Shown here: positions 1 through 8,017 of the stretch, piece by piece
Layout of the letters: the number at the start of each line of letters is the position of its first letter
Numbering within the stretch: the stretch's first letter is position 1
Assembly (NCBI GenBank): GCA_949710005.1
Contig: OX453275.1
Span: 17,693,259-17,757,258, forward strand
Reading direction: 5' to 3'
DNA length: 64,000 bases
Source of the DNA: Ricordea florida
Taxonomy: Eukaryota; Cnidaria; Anthozoa; Corallimorpharia; Ricordeidae
Position numbers and translations under genes: made by a program
The notes under the pieces: generated by a model
What the model saw: the letters and a program-made list of their open reading frames with translations, nothing else
Database searches by the model: none
Told to the model about the DNA's origin: nothing

Positions 1-2
1 GA

Positions 3-122
3 TCAATGTGTTTGAGGATCCACAAAAATGATGAGAAGATCGCTTGTGGATTCATTCGTTCCACTGTCAGTGGCAAAGACTTACCTTTCATCCTCACGGA
101 AATCAGATTGTGCAACAACTAA
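3..122 (+). CDS. C-terminal end of an unknown virus-element protein (cut by window edge)
   Basis: Only the last 39 codons are inside the window, ending at TAA 120-122. The tail carries CGFIRSTVSGKDLPFILTEI. The next gene ends with a closely similar block (CGIIRSESSG, then DFPLVITKI), so the two are tandem paralogs only 8 bp apart. Function unknown. It is the left-most gene of the virus-like element seen here, and it runs on the plus strand, facing the minus-strand structural genes. Confidence 0.55.
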   Translation, partial: SMCLRIHKNDEKIACGFIRSTVSGKDLPFILTEIRLCNN

Positions 123-130
123 AACAACAA

Positions 131-454
131 ATGATGAATGAGCTGTTGGGAAAAGATATCGAGAAAGATTATATCAACGTGAAGGAGCAGAGGGACCTAT
201 ATTTTCAAGAGGTACAATGGATACCATGGGACTCACCGCAAAAGATAAAATGTTGCGTGTGGTTTTTTGCTGATTGGGTCCTTGGATGCAAACGATACAA
301 AAGAAGATGGAACAGTGAACTCTTACCGCAAAAACCTTCTTACAAAGTGGATAAAGAAGATGTGTATATTCTGTGTGGAATCATTCGCTCGGAAAGCAGC
401 GGCGACGACAAAGACTTTCCTTTAGTTATAACTAAGATTAAAGAAGATGAATAA
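131..454 (+). CDS. Unknown 107-aa virus-element protein
   Basis: The open frame extends upstream to a TTG, but the first ATGs are a tandem ATGATG at 131-136, just after the previous gene's stop, so I take 131 as the start. The protein is mixed charged and aromatic with a CCVWFFADWVLGC segment and a C-terminal CGIIRSESSG...FPLVITKI block shared with the preceding partial gene. The stop codon TAA (452-454) lies inside a polyadenylation signal AATAAA (450-455). Function not recognised. Confidence 0.5.
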   Translation: MMNELLGKDIEKDYINVKEQRDLYFQEVQWIPWDSPQKIKCCVWFFADWVLGCKRYKRRWNSELLPQKPSYKVDKEDVYILCGIIRSESSGDDKDFPLVITKIKEDE

Positions 455-491
455 AAGACAACCATGTACAATGAAGAGTCAACCTTTTATT
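450..491. terminator. Convergent polyadenylation signals
   Basis: AATAAA on the plus strand at 450-455 overlaps the stop codon of the 131-454 gene. TTTATT at 486-491 is AATAAA on the minus strand, downstream of the minus-strand gene ending at 622. The two transcription units therefore converge here. From 500 to 621 I see only T/C-rich sequence. Confidence 0.5.
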
Positions 492-621
492 GCGTCACTA
501 TCAATGAAACTATTTACAACATGCTTTTTTTTTTGCTCCTACTCCTCCTTCTTCTCTTCTAGTTTTTGTAACATGATTTGAACAAGTTCGGCATCATCCA
601 CGCTGTTAATCTCTTTCGCCT

Positions 622-1406
622 CTATTTCCTCTCTGGTGAGTGTGATGGGTTCTTCAATGATGACTGGTAGTGGTGATGCTTCCTTTTTTTTTTGGGTTTT
701 TTAATAACGTGGGGTCCTACCACAATGACATCTGTTTGATATAGGTAGCGGGTCTCGTCATTCACCACGTATTTGACCAACTCGTTTCTGAAATAGCGAG
801 CCACCTTGCCGGGTTTGCCGCGTTGGGGTTTTCTTTTTTCACCTTCTTTGGGTAGCATGAGATTCCCATCAAATCTTCTGGCTTCACCATCCACTTCCAA
901 GACAAGAATCTTGGTGGGAGGAAAAGCGGTTTCCCGTGGTTTTCTTTTTCTTTCTGGGGCTGGTGATGGCGGTGGCGGTGGTGGTGAAGAGGCTGTGGTG
1001 TCAATGCTTCTACCACCATTGTATTCAAGGGTTTTGCAGTTGGGATCTTCATCTGCCCACTTGCACGGAGCATCCAGCATCTTGTTGAAGGCACATTTGA
1101 AAAAAGGTCTGTTTGGGTTTTCCTCGGTGTTGGCCAAATTCATGAGGGCCACATCTCCATGTCTACAAAGCGGTGGAAGATGCTTGTAGAGTGGTTTCAC
1201 TTTGTACAGCAACACGGCAGAGTCTTGGTGAAGAAAGCACATCTACCATCTTTGTAGCATTTTGTGTAGCAGGTGTAGGAAAATGTTTTGGCATGGAAGG
1301 TGGTCAATGTGTTTTTACAGAAGCCACAAAGCTTTTGTGGTTGTTCTGGTTTTGCAGGACCGTATGAAAACATATTTCCTGGAGGAGGTTCTACAAAGAT
1401 GCACAT
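622..1406 (-). pseudogene. Cys-rich/GRF-like zinc-finger basic protein, frameshifted
   Basis: Two overlapping minus-strand frames seem to be one gene. The first (ATG at 1406, to 1197) has a Cys-rich start with CGFCKNTL and TCYTKCYKDGRC. The second (1242 to 622) continues with CRHGDVALMNLANTEENPNR, then FFKC and CKWADED, which has the spacing of a GRF-type zinc finger. A run of prolines and a long Lys/Arg-rich tail follow. GRF fingers bind single-stranded nucleic acid in cellular nucleases and topoisomerases; that role here is inference. The frame change falls in the 1197-1242 overlap. A poly(T) run near 682-711 encodes the Lys-rich end and could also be an indel site. Confidence 0.5.
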
Positions 1407-1528
1407 CTAACAGCTTTCGATGATAAATGATGAAATGAAGTAACATCGTGGCTACTTTTATACACATTTTGAAAGAAACCAGTTTTTCCTGTTATACCAG
1501 TTTTTTTCCTGTTACCAGTTTTTCCTGT

Positions 1529-2110
1529 TTAGTAGTTCAACAAATGACGTCTCATCACATTGACTATACCGGTTCCAGCCTGTTCCTTTTTCTTCTTTGT
1601 CTTGGCTCTGGTCATAGCAGGACTGAAGATGCGTTTGGAGACGGGTTGTTTTCTTGACAGACCTTTTCTGGGTGTCACAGTAGCGGGTGGAGTTAAGAAG
1701 GCGGATGACGTTGTGCCTGATGTGGAGGCGATGGCGGGTGTAAACAAGGATTGCAAATTTTTGATGATTTCACCTTGTGGATCAGCTGGTGGTTGTACAA
1801 GAGCGGTTGTACCCAGAGGTGTGGCAAAAGGAAGTCTTCTTGGTCTCTTGGCAGGTTTTTCTTTGATAATGCGTACAGCCGGTACTTACGATTGATATTG
1901 TGCCAATACACCTCTGTAACGATTCATCACTTGATCGTAAAGCATCATTTTCCTGTCCAGTGGAATGGTGGTATCATCAAGGATGGCTTTCATTTCAAGA
2001 TCCATGTTGGTCAGAGAACGAATGTAGGGTGATGTGTTGACTTTTTTTTCTTGGGCCATAGTGACAAGAAGAATTTCTGGTACAAGGGCCATACGTCTTG
2101 CACGACTCAT
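1529..2110 (-). pseudogene. Virus-element helical/basic protein with an internal stop
   Basis: One minus-strand frame runs from ATG 2110 to the stop at 1529, with a single in-frame TAA at 1886-1888. The N-terminal part begins MSRARRMALVPEILL and is predicted helical. After the TAA the same frame continues with a Pro/Thr-rich linker (TPPATVTPRKGLSRK) and a Lys-rich segment (RAKTKKKKEQ). The unbroken frame on both sides argues for one gene of about 193 codons disabled by a nonsense change. Family membership beyond Polinton-like elements is not known to me. Confidence 0.55.
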
Positions 2111-2166
2111 GGTGTTGTTGAAAATGTGGACGATAATACTTTATGCTTCTGATTTATACTCTGTCT

Positions 2167-2505
2167 CTAGTGTTTCTTGAAGACACCGACTATCAAATCG
2201 ATGGTCGCGGGAATCAGCAGGGAAGCCAGGGTGGCCAAGAATCCTCCACGTTGATTCAAGATGTTCTTTCTGTGCTTGACAGAGGTCTTTTTCTTGGCCA
2301 AATCCCTCATTTTCTTGGCTTCTTTTTTCAATCTCAATAACTTGGCGCGACTTAATGGGATGTTTCCTTTCAACAGATTTAAAGATACTTCACTCAATGT
2401 GTCAATTTGATCCTTGGTGGCTTTTTGAATGAGACGTTTACGTAGGGCTGGTGTGGTCTTTACAAGCGTCTGTAAAAAACGTGCGTTTCTTCCTAAGCGG
2501 TCCAT
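2167..2505 (-). CDS. Helical basic virus-element protein with an RGG motif (112 aa)
   Basis: ATG at 2505; intact frame to 2167. The first 70 residues are charged and helical (KRLIQKATKDQIDTLSEVSL), followed by a Lys-rich stretch, then NQRGGFLATLASLLIPATID, where a Gly-Gly precedes a hydrophobic tail. The RGG-hydrophobic pattern recurs in two other proteins of this element and resembles adenain-type cleavage sites. A core or minor-capsid role is likely but inferred. The helical half is paralogous to the neighbouring gene at 2521-3027, which lies 15 bp upstream. Confidence 0.6.
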   Translation of the reverse strand: MDRLGRNARFLQTLVKTTPALRKRLIQKATKDQIDTLSEVSLNLLKGNIPLSRAKLLRLKKEAKKMRDLAKKKTSVKHRKNILNQRGGFLATLASLLIPATIDLIVGVFKKH

Positions 2506-2520
2506 GATAAAATGACGGAA

Positions 2521-3027
2521 TTACTCTGGGTTGATGACTTTTGAACTCTTTGATTTCTTGTTCTTCTTCTTCTTCTTCTTCTTCTTCTTCACTACCGTAC
2601 TGACAACTTTACGTTTCCTGGACGGCGGCTTGGGTAGCAATGTTTGCGGTATGGATTCATCATCATCTCCAAAGTAGTCTTCATCCAGATTGGGCTCGTC
2701 TGCATGTCTCAGCAACGTTTCCAAATCCCATTCAAAGTAGAGCAGTTGCTTGTATTTGCTGATTTTCTCAGCCATGTCAACCTCCAAACCAAAGATGATG
2801 GTGAGGAGATGAATGCAGGAACAGGCAATCGTATCCATCTCTTCAAAGGTGGCTGATTTCAAAACCTGCCGTTGTTCTACAGGGTTGGTTGCCTTCAACA
2901 ACATGGATAGTATCACACTCTGACAATTGTCTTCGTTGTTCCTTTCTTCACTAAACCCACTGTCTTCGTTGATCTCTTCTGTACACATGGTCTGACAACT
3001 TTTTTCTTTGTTACCTTCTTGAGACAT
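2521..3027 (-). CDS. Acidic-then-basic helical virus-element protein (168 aa)
   Basis: ATG at 3027; frame intact. An acidic N-terminus (EEINEDSGFSEERNNED) leads into a helical block (ATNPVEQRQVLKSATFEEMD, then IHLL and AEKISKYKQLL). This block follows the same order as the 2167-2505 protein (KATKDQIDTLSEVSLNLL). The C-terminus is a near-homopolymeric Lys run from a TTC microsatellite at about 2559-2590, likely length-variable. The two genes look like an old duplication. Function unknown; a basic tail suits a nucleic-acid-binding core protein. Confidence 0.55.
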   Translation of the reverse strand: MSQEGNKEKSCQTMCTEEINEDSGFSEERNNEDNCQSVILSMLLKATNPVEQRQVLKSATFEEMDTIACSCIHLLTIIFGLEVDMAEKISKYKQLLYFEWDLETLLRHADEPNLDEDYFGDDDESIPQTLLPKPPSRKRKVVSTVVKKKKKKKKKNKKSKSSKVINPE

Positions 3028-3067
3028 GGCAGTAACTGAATGAAGGAATCACACCCTGTTTGATTTT

Positions 3068-3808
3068 TTATTGCGTTTGACGCGTCGAGATTCCAGTCAC
3101 TCGTGGTCGTTGATTGGCTCCTTTGTAGGTGGTTGTAATCGTTCTCGTTTCCGTGACTGCTGCAATGCGTCTTCCTCTTGTTGCCTCATCGGCTTGACGT
3201 TGTAAATTTTGTACAGTTTGCTGAGTGCGCGGGGTGTTACGTACTCGGTTGACGCGGGTTCTGGCTGAACTGGTCGCTGTTCCTCCAGCACCTGTCACGG
3301 GGGGAGGAGGACGTACTCTACGACGAAGTCGCCGAATACGTTGTCGTTGCTGCTGTTGTTGTACACGCCTTCTTGTTCTTACCACAGGGGTTGAGGTTCT
3401 TGGTTTGGGAGTGCTTGGTGGTGATGGTGATGCCAATCCCACACCTGCTTCTCAAATGGAATGAGGTTGTACTACCCTGGCGGGAGGTGATGACAATCCC
3501 ACTCCGATAGAAGAAATATTGCGTAGATGAGGTGGGGTGTTGCGAGGAGAAGAACCATAACCAAAACTACTAGCAATGGAGGTGGTGAGAGGATCGTAAG
3601 CTAGAGAAGGAGTTCATTGTTGTTGAACACGATTGACGGCTGATTCCCCAAAGGTGTTACGAAGGAATGGGTTGGAATCAAATTCAGTGGCGGTTCGGTT
3701 CGATTCCTCTTGTTCATCCAAGATTTCACGAGCACTGAAATCATCGAAATCATCAATACCCAAAGTCCGAAGATTGCCCGCTTCATCCTTGGGCCACCTT
3801 GTTGCCAT
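3068..3808 (-). pseudogene. Arg-rich core-like protein with two in-frame TGA codons
   Basis: A single frame runs from ATG 3808 to TAA 3068-3070, interrupted by TGA at 3614-3616 and TGA at 3452-3454. The N-terminal 64 codons are acidic (IDDFDDFSAREILDEQEE), the middle is Ser/Pro/Gly-rich, and the C-terminal third is strongly basic (RTRRRVQQQQQRQRIRRLRR). The acidic-to-basic layout resembles viral DNA-condensing or minor capsid proteins; this is inference. The stop codon lies inside an AATAAA on the minus strand (3067-3072). Its neighbours are the packaging ATPase upstream and the helical pair downstream. Confidence 0.55.
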
Positions 3809-3852
3809 AACGATGTAGAGGAAACAAATTAAATCGACTATTCTAACACGAG

Positions 3853-4503
3853 TTATTTATTTTCTTTGTAAATAATGGTGTTACCTTGTAAGACATTCGT
3901 TCGAAGACGTAATTCATCGGGAGATGACGGATGAAGATCAAACAATAAATATCCGTAGGGTTCACTCGTGGCATCTTGAAAACAATCCATCACAAATCCA
4001 ACACGTCCAGGGTAAGCTTGTTGTGCCAAATTACGAACACCCACCGCATCTCTGGGGTTTTTAAACGCCACCACATAATGCGAATTTAATGAAATGGTAC
4101 GTGCATACTTGCCTGGTGGAAATAGATTTTGCGTCAAGTAAATGCAAGTCACATCATTGTGATGAGATCCTCTGGTAAAGAGATCCACCACATGTTGATC
4201 TTCGCTGCAATCCCGCATTAAATCGTCCAATACCAAAATACCGGGTCTTTGATCTTGAGGAAATAGAGCATGAATGTTGGAAGGAATCCCTTTGTGAAAA
4301 TGAATCCCTTGTCTTTGCATGGTATGAAAACACGGTTGAGATTCTCCGTAACAGTAAACAATGCGTTTGGGAGCTCGATCAAACAACCGTTTGGCATGTT
4401 GTAATAGTTGTCTGGTGAAGGTTTTTTTCCCACATTGACTGGGTCCCGCCACAATCATACTACACGGTGACTTGAATAACGGTTCATCGTAAATGGACGA
4501 CAT
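3853..4503 (-). CDS. DNA-packaging ATPase, FtsK/HerA (A32-like) type
   Basis: The longest frame opens at a TTG (4521), but the first ATG is at 4503, giving 216 aa, a normal size for Polinton-type packaging ATPases. Walker A is GPSQCGKKT near residue 21; the usual Thr/Ser after the Lys is displaced by a second Lys. Walker B is GILVLDDL, followed by TCIYLTQNLFPPGKYARTIS, a polar motif typical of the family. The enzyme would translocate genomic DNA into capsids. Gene order ATPase-protease-capsid is standard for these elements. AATAAA (3856-3861) directly precedes the stop. The frame is intact, unlike most neighbours. Confidence 0.85.
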   Translation of the reverse strand: MSSIYDEPLFKSPCSMIVAGPSQCGKKTFTRQLLQHAKRLFDRAPKRIVYCYGESQPCFHTMQRQGIHFHKGIPSNIHALFPQDQRPGILVLDDLMRDCSEDQHVVDLFTRGSHHNDVTCIYLTQNLFPPGKYARTISLNSHYVVAFKNPRDAVGVRNLAQQAYPGRVGFVMDCFQDATSEPYGYLLFDLHPSSPDELRLRTNVLQGNTIIYKENK

Positions 4504-4557
4504 GGTTGTGACACTTTCCAACAGGGAAATGAACTGTCTTTCACAATTTCATCTTTT

Positions 4558-5116
4558 TTACTTTCTACAACGATTGTTACAACATTGCTTTCTTGATACA
4601 TTACATTGATTACAATCCTGAACGATGTCACGCCGCATGGTCTGACGACGACGGCGACGACCAGGTACCAAGTGATGCTTGACAAAAGCTTCTTCATGAG
4701 CATCGTTGACTTGCTTATTCTTGGGGGTGAACGATTGTTCGATGGCTTTCATACTCTTCCCTCTTGTTCTAAAATACAAATAATACAGACAATAATATCC
4801 ACATGCAAAGGAGTTGAGGGATTGTAGAGATGTCTTGCTACGTATGGTTCTTTTCTTGCCTTGGCTCAAATACTTGGTAAAATGGGTAGAATAAAACGAG
4901 GGTGGAAATCCATAGCTATCCATAGCTATCTGGAAAATACATGGCAATCCAATGTTCTCCTGGTTGACTGGAAGGATCCGTGTTGGCAATAAGAGAGGCA
5001 GGATAAGTAGGTATTCGACGAGGCAGTCGGTTACTAGGAAACACGCCCAAAAATGTCGACGCAATACATGGATCACTCGTACTTAGTGTCTTCAACTTGT
5101 TGGTATATAACAAGAT
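4558..5116 (-). pseudogene. Adenain-like cysteine protease, frameshifted by a 10-bp duplication
   Basis: The first part (5116-4916) carries LGVFPSNRLP, YPASLI and GEHWIAMYFPDS, the region with the catalytic His and Asp/Glu of adenain-type (C5/Ulp1-fold) proteases. The second part, in another frame (4929-4558), carries SLNSFACGYYCLYYL with the catalytic Cys, and a basic Cys-rich tail. The frame changes exactly where a 10-bp block is tandemly repeated (4915-4934, tccatagcta twice). No ATG is present near the N-terminus: the frame follows the capsid-gene stop (5117-5119) immediately. These proteases mature capsid precursors by cutting after Gly-Gly. Identification is firm; function is lost in this copy. 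Confidence 0.8.
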
Positions 5117-6102
5117 TTAAGCCAGGTTGTAGGTCACGTTCTTGTCAGCATCAATTTCCATCATATCCACATACTCTGCATAGACAATCATCGTCAGTAC
5201 TGTGTTGGTGGGATCTAAGAACAGCCCTTTTATGCTGACTTGTCCTTTGCATTCACCGCTGCACCGCTTCCATCAGGGGTTGAATCCCACATGAACAGAG
5301 CAAATCCGTCAAACCAATTGTTTCTGCTTATTTGCAGTCCAGGACCTCGGTGCATGTGACCGCTTCCCAACAGCAGTGAATTGTAACCATTCACGTTCTC
5401 GTTGTCATCCAACTCAATGGCTGATGTGGGATATTCTTCGCCATCGACGAGCAGCTTCAGGGTCTTCAAGCCAAACAACTGAAAATTAAAAGGGTTTTGA
5501 CCCATGTTTCCCACATAGGCATTGTTTCGAACCAAGCCAATCACAACACGCCTGGGTATTTTGCCCAAGAACAGATCGTTTCTCTGAAAGCTGGATTGTC
5601 CACTGGCAATGTTGTAGGCTTGCACATTCCCTCTTTCCAAATTGTAAAGGGCAGGTCTGGGAAGGCTTCCATTCACTCTTCCTGTCATGATGTTGAGATG
5701 CTGTAGGCGCACAGAATCATTGATTTTCACATAACGCACCACAAATTCACAGTCCAGGATTTGCAGTTTTTCAGCACCAGTCGCTGACATGAGACAAAAG
5801 GCATCATTGTGGATGTCAATGCGAATGTTCATGTTCACATCCCCCACCAGGTACTTGTCGGTGTGAAACAGAGCATGAGCAGGAGTCCCTTTCATTTGTA
5901 CCACACTACTATCATTAATGAACAGCTGTCTTTGCAACAAGTTTGGAATACCAGCACCAGGCTGACCCGTAGTTGTTTCCGTCAAGTTAAATTTTCCCGA
6001 TTGATCAATATACCACAAGATACAAGTCAGGTACGATTGAGCACTGGCTGGGTCGTAACTCAACAGATTTTCAATGTAAGCTTTGTAAGCATATGAGTGA
6101 CC
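5117..6102 (-). pseudogene. Major capsid protein (double jelly-roll type), C-terminal part
   Basis: The frame from 6108 to about 5240 includes SYAYKAYIENLLSYDPASAQ, DAFCLMS, PRRVVIGLVRNNAYVG and NPFNFQLFGLKTLKLLVDGE, the recognisable order of Polinton/adintovirus hexon-like capsid proteins. The C-terminal strand (VLTMIVYAEYVDMMEID) is in another frame, ending at TAA 5117-5119, so a frameshift lies near 5235-5245. The N-terminal side is interrupted at 6102 by an inserted element; a further 45 or so codons resume beyond it (6798-6931). The first jelly-roll start is missing. The protein would form the capsid shell. Confidence 0.85.
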
Positions 6103-6119
6103 TTTCACGCGAAAACGTA

Positions 6120-6370
6120 CACTATCGGTTTTCCGTTAAACGGCTGAAACGAACGGCTATCGAACGGTCTACGAACGGTTTCATCGAACGGCTGAACGGG
6201 TTATTAAGTATTCCGAACGGGCAAGCTAACCGTTCGAACGGTTCATGAAATTTCTCGAACGGTTTGCCAAAACGTTCGAACGGTTTATGAAATTTTCTGA
6301 ACGGTTTACCAAAACGTTCGAACGGTTTATGAAATTTACCGAACGGTTTGCCAAAACATTCGAACGATTA
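6120..6370. repeat. CGAACGG minisatellite
   Basis: At least a dozen copies of gaacgg/aacggtt occur in 250 bp. From about 6236 they become a regular unit of about 42 bp containing ttcgaacggtttatgaaatt and gaacggtttgccaaaac. The unit is open in one plus-strand frame and reads as a repeated MKF-ERFAKTFERF pattern, which I take to be incidental. Confidence 0.7.
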
Positions 6371-6788
6371 TGGCAGCAATTTCATCCTGACGTTATCATC
6401 GCCAAGCCTATGACTGACTTATGTTTTACTTGCCAACAAAACACAACGAAACTTCTTCGCTCTGCGAACCTTCCCGACAGGGAGAAATCTGAGTTCGTCC
6501 TGGCTCAACAAGAGCATTTAAACTGTGTCCAGGCAGAAAGAGATTTCTACAAGAACACTTGTGCGGAGTCAAAACATAACTTTGAGAGCTTCGAAGGGGC
6601 AATTGCTCAGTCGATACAACTGTCCACTATTCATTCGACTTTGCCCAGCAAGTACATATTCCTAGTAACCTGCTTCAGCCAGGACCTATTTATTTTAAAA
6701 CCCCACGCAAATGTGGAATCTTCGGCATCATGTCCGAAGCCGTCCCTCGGCAAGTGAACTATCTCATTGACGAGGCAAGTGACGTTGG
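6371..6788 (+). pseudogene. Fragment of a cnidarian repetitive (transposase-like) gene
   Basis: The plus-strand frame contains KPMTDLCFTCQQNTTKLLRS and EKSEFVLAQQEHLNCVQAER, then shifts frame near 6633 and continues with FDFAQQVHIPSNLLQPGPIY and ECGIFGI-like text ending near the right target duplication. I recall this order (CWTCQQN, EEHL, FDFAQQVH, PGPIYF, RQVN) as a high-copy family in cnidarian genomes, probably transposon-derived. It is a piece without start or end. Confidence 0.55.
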
Positions 6789-6797
6789 TGAGTGACC

Positions 6798-6931
6798 AAG
6801 GTATTGTTAAGCTTGATGGACATCTGTTTGATGATGCTGTGCATGAAATTGTTGATCGGAATGCATTTCTTGTCATCCAAATCATCCCCATTGAATGATA
6901 TCCACATCTCCGAGAGCCGTGGCACCTTTTC
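6798..6931 (-). pseudogene. Major capsid protein, N-terminal remnant beyond the insertion
   Basis: One minus-strand frame reads VPRLSEMWISFNG, then IPINNFMHSIIKQMSIKLNN and TLVT, matching the part of the capsid fold just before the SYAYKAYIE segment at 6102. The frame does not match that of the 5117-6102 part, so there is a frameshift besides the insertion. It runs without a start codon straight from the stop of the 71-aa gene at 6932, so the true capsid N-terminus (roughly 70-100 residues) seems deleted. Confidence 0.65.
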
Positions 6932-7147
6932 TTAAAATTTTCTAGCAATGGATTTGGCTGCTCTTTTGGCAAGGGGTACTGCTGTTCTGAGGACAGCTCG
7001 ACCTCCCGCACGAAACAAAGGTCCCAAAAATGCTCCTATGCCTCCTCCTCGCTGAACAATATGTGGTACAGCCGCCCCTCTAAACACAGTAATGGATCCT
7101 CCTACTTGTCTCATGGGAATGCGTAAGATGGAGTATTCATAATTCAA
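6932..7147 (-). CDS. Small Gly-rich virus-element protein next to the capsid gene (about 71 aa)
   Basis: The frame opens at TTG 7147; the first in-frame ATG is at residue 12, so the start is uncertain. It reads MRQVGGSITVFRGAAVPHIV, QRGGGIGAFLGPLF, and a basic amphipathic C-terminus (KRAAKSIARKF). Similar short proteins sit beside capsid genes in Polinton-like elements. The QRGG-hydrophobic motif matches the one in the 2167-2505 protein. A minor capsid or membrane-lytic role, as for adenovirus pVI, is possible but inferred from size, site and composition only. Confidence 0.55.
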   Translation of the reverse strand: MNYEYSILRIPMRQVGGSITVFRGAAVPHIVQRGGGIGAFLGPLFRAGGRAVLRTAVPLAKRAAKSIARKF

Positions 7148-8017
7148 TGCGGTATTCTGCTTCTCTTGAAGTGTAACGTTACCTGAACCACAGAGTCTGC
7201 AAATGGTATCTCTTCACCCGTGTCATCCGTTATAAGGATGCTGATGGTAGAAAAATGTGTTTGGGACAAGTTAAAATACATAGGATTCACAAAATCTTGA
7301 TTCACCACGGGTTCTTTGGAAATGGTCGGCACCACTCGCAGTAGATTTGCATTGATATTTCCCACAGGATGAGGTTCCACAATATCTGTATAAACATACA
7401 TGTTATTGGGTTTGTATTGTTCCGTTTTGTTCACCTTATGCTGATCGAGGTGAATAGTAAGCGGTGGCAGTCATTTGTCGTGCCAACATGAGACGATCTT
7501 GAGTCAACACAGCTTTATCCCCTCTTTCACCTTGAATGTATTGGTAACTCTTGAAACTCAGTTGAGGTGTAAGAAATCCAAGCGCTATGGCTAGACGAAT
7601 ACTGAATCCCAGTGTTGCTTCCTTTTTCAATTCAATCGTTGTCAACTTTTTATTGTCCGCATTGTTCTGTATGACGATGTACTCAGCCAAATCTATACCC
7701 GGATGATCGGCGAGCGTAGCGAGTTCGTCGTGAATGGTCTGGAAAATGAGTCCACTGGTCGAAAGGTGTTTTGTTCTTGGTAGATGAAAGTGACCAGAAT
7801 AGAAATGTCCATCAGGATTTCCCATTTCCGCATAAACCAAGTAAGCTCCTTCATCTTGATTATAGACACTGGCATAAATGAGATTGACGAGAGCCACTTT
7901 CCAATATTGATTCATGTAAAGTCTCTCAGGAAGTTCTATGGTAAAATTGCCTGGTTTGTTGGTTTGACGATTGGTATTGCTGGGTAGCGTCATATAAAAA
8001 CTACCATCAGACGTCAT
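7144..8017 (-). pseudogene. Tandem capsid-type paralog A, frameshifted
   Basis: The N-terminal frame (ATG 8017 to 7436) has FYMTLPSNTN, NFTIELPERLYMNQYWKVAL and a second beta-rich half ending GFSIRLAIALGFLTP. The C-terminal frame (7434-7144) has YVYTDIVEPHPVGNINANLL and DDTGEEIPFADSVVQVTLHF. Alignment by eye with paralogs B and C shows they are one protein of about 290 aa split by a frameshift near 7440. It starts on an ATGA that overlaps the stop of paralog B. The all-beta look and place beside the capsid gene suggest a structural (spike, penton or minor capsid) protein. Confidence 0.65.

Larger units (their letters stand above)
6103..6788. mobile_element. 686-bp insertion inside the capsid gene, 9-bp target duplication
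   Basis: The sequence tgagtgacc occurs at 6094-6102 and again at 6789-6797, and capsid-coding sequence lies outside both copies. The insert holds a CGAACGG-type minisatellite (6120-6370) and a plus-strand fragment of a cnidarian repetitive protein gene (6371-6788). I see no convincing terminal inverted repeats. A 9-bp duplication would suit a Mutator-like or similar DNA element, but the class is not established. Confidence 0.7.

Noticed and set aside
806-1189. Plus-strand 127-codon open frame
   Set aside because: It is antisense to the Pro/Lys-rich zinc-finger gene and has the low-complexity Gly/Ser composition expected of the complement of Pro-rich coding.
3452-3616. Alternative genetic code with TGA as sense codon
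   Set aside because: The window also has in-frame TAA stops, frameshifts and genes ending in TGA, all consistent with decay under the standard code.
6631-7011. Minus-strand 126-codon open frame across the capsid remnant
   Set aside because: It crosses the insertion boundary and target duplication and is a different frame from the recognisable capsid and 71-aa proteins.
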